Assembly (NCBI GenBank): GCA_003222835.1
Contig: QHXE01000112.1
Span: 1-5,204, forward strand
Direction: 5' to 3'
Source: Acidobacteriota bacterium
GTDB lineage: Bacteria; Acidobacteriota; Blastocatellia; Pyrinomonadales; Pyrinomonadaceae
DNA length: 5,204 bases
Made by a program: the position numbers and the translations under genes. Positions 5,028 through 5,204 of the stretch are shown here, one piece after another. The notes under the pieces were generated by a model. That model did not search any database. It was not told where the DNA came from and saw only the letters and a list, made by a program, of their open reading frames with translations. Every line of letters begins with the position of its first letter. The first letter of the stretch is position 1.

Positions 5028-5204
5028 TCACTTCAGACCAGCGCGCCGAATCGCCCGCGCCACCACCTTGTAATCCCGCAACTGCGCTCTTTCATTGCGG
5101 CTGGTAATCAATACCTGCGGGCTCGGATGATAAAGCGGCACCAACAGCCGGCCATTCCAGAAACGAATCTTTCCCGCGTCTTTCCGTAAATTCAATTCAT
5201 GATA
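5028..5204 (-). CDS. Uracil-DNA glycosylase family protein, C-terminal part (gene runs off the window)
   Basis: On the minus strand a frame is open from the window edge to TGA (complement 5030-5028), giving the last 58 residues. It contains LLVPLYHPSPQVLI at about 20-33, which matches the second catalytic motif of uracil-DNA glycosylases (a strand followed by His-Pro-Ser-Pro), and then a helix with RNERAQLRDYKVVARAIR, as in the family's C-terminus. Such enzymes remove uracil from DNA and start base excision repair. The form looks more like the family 4 or related COG1573 enzymes than Ung, many of which hold a 4Fe-4S cluster. The cysteines and the first motif would lie outside the window, so the subfamily cannot be settled. 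It is upstream of ygfZ in the same direction. Confidence 0.75.
   Translation of the reverse strand, partial: YHELNLRKDAGKIRFWNGRLLVPLYHPSPQVLITSRNERAQLRDYKVVARAIRRAGLK

Noticed and set aside
1..5204. CRISPR array, tRNA or rRNA gene, insertion sequence, toxin-antitoxin or phage module
   Set aside because: No regularly spaced repeats, cloverleaf, transposase frame, terminal inverted repeats or recognisable module was seen on either strand.

Overview
This 5.2 kb window looks like ordinary chromosomal DNA from a mid-GC, Gram-negative-type bacterium. It carries a lipoprotein signal, Sec-type signal peptides and housekeeping genes on both strands. The mix of a secreted Ig/TIG-like protein, a SIMPL lipoprotein, YjbQ, YgfZ and a 4-type uracil-DNA glycosylase, with a start region of the form TACAAT-N8-ATG and small GCTCC-TTAC-GGAGC palindromes, reminds me of Acidobacteriota (Blastocatellia-like). 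That assignment comes from memory of such genomes and is an inference.

Left block, plus strand (1-2347). The first 70 bases may hold the 3' tail of an unrecognised gene. A 508-residue exported protein with four divergent IPT/TIG-like beta-sandwich units follows (101-1627). After a 128-base gap comes a small exported protein whose frame is broken by one extra T in a T5 run (1756-2347). Restored, it would be 196 residues.

Middle block, plus strand (2416-3646). A clear YjbQ/UPF0047 gene has a -10-like hexamer so close to its ATG that the mRNA may be nearly leaderless. It is followed by a SIMPL-domain (DUF541) lipoprotein with a perfect AGGAGG ribosome binding site.

Right block, minus strand (3643-5204). 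Read in the direction of transcription, it holds the 3' end of a uracil-DNA glycosylase, then a YgfZ/GcvT-like folate-binding protein with the KGCYLGQE signature, then an unrecognised 91-residue helical protein. The last gene meets the SIMPL gene tail to tail, their stop codons sharing the four bases TTAG. Between the ygfZ and 91-residue genes lie two small palindromes that look like remnants of a REP-type repeat.

I found no mobile element, CRISPR array, RNA gene or defence locus, and no convincing rho-independent terminator. No stretch over 300 bases lacks a gene. The points most worth a second look are the frameshifted secreted protein, the palindrome pair at the end of ygfZ, the possible leaderless start of yjbQ, and the glycosylase-ygfZ pairing. 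I do not see an undescribed multi-gene system here.
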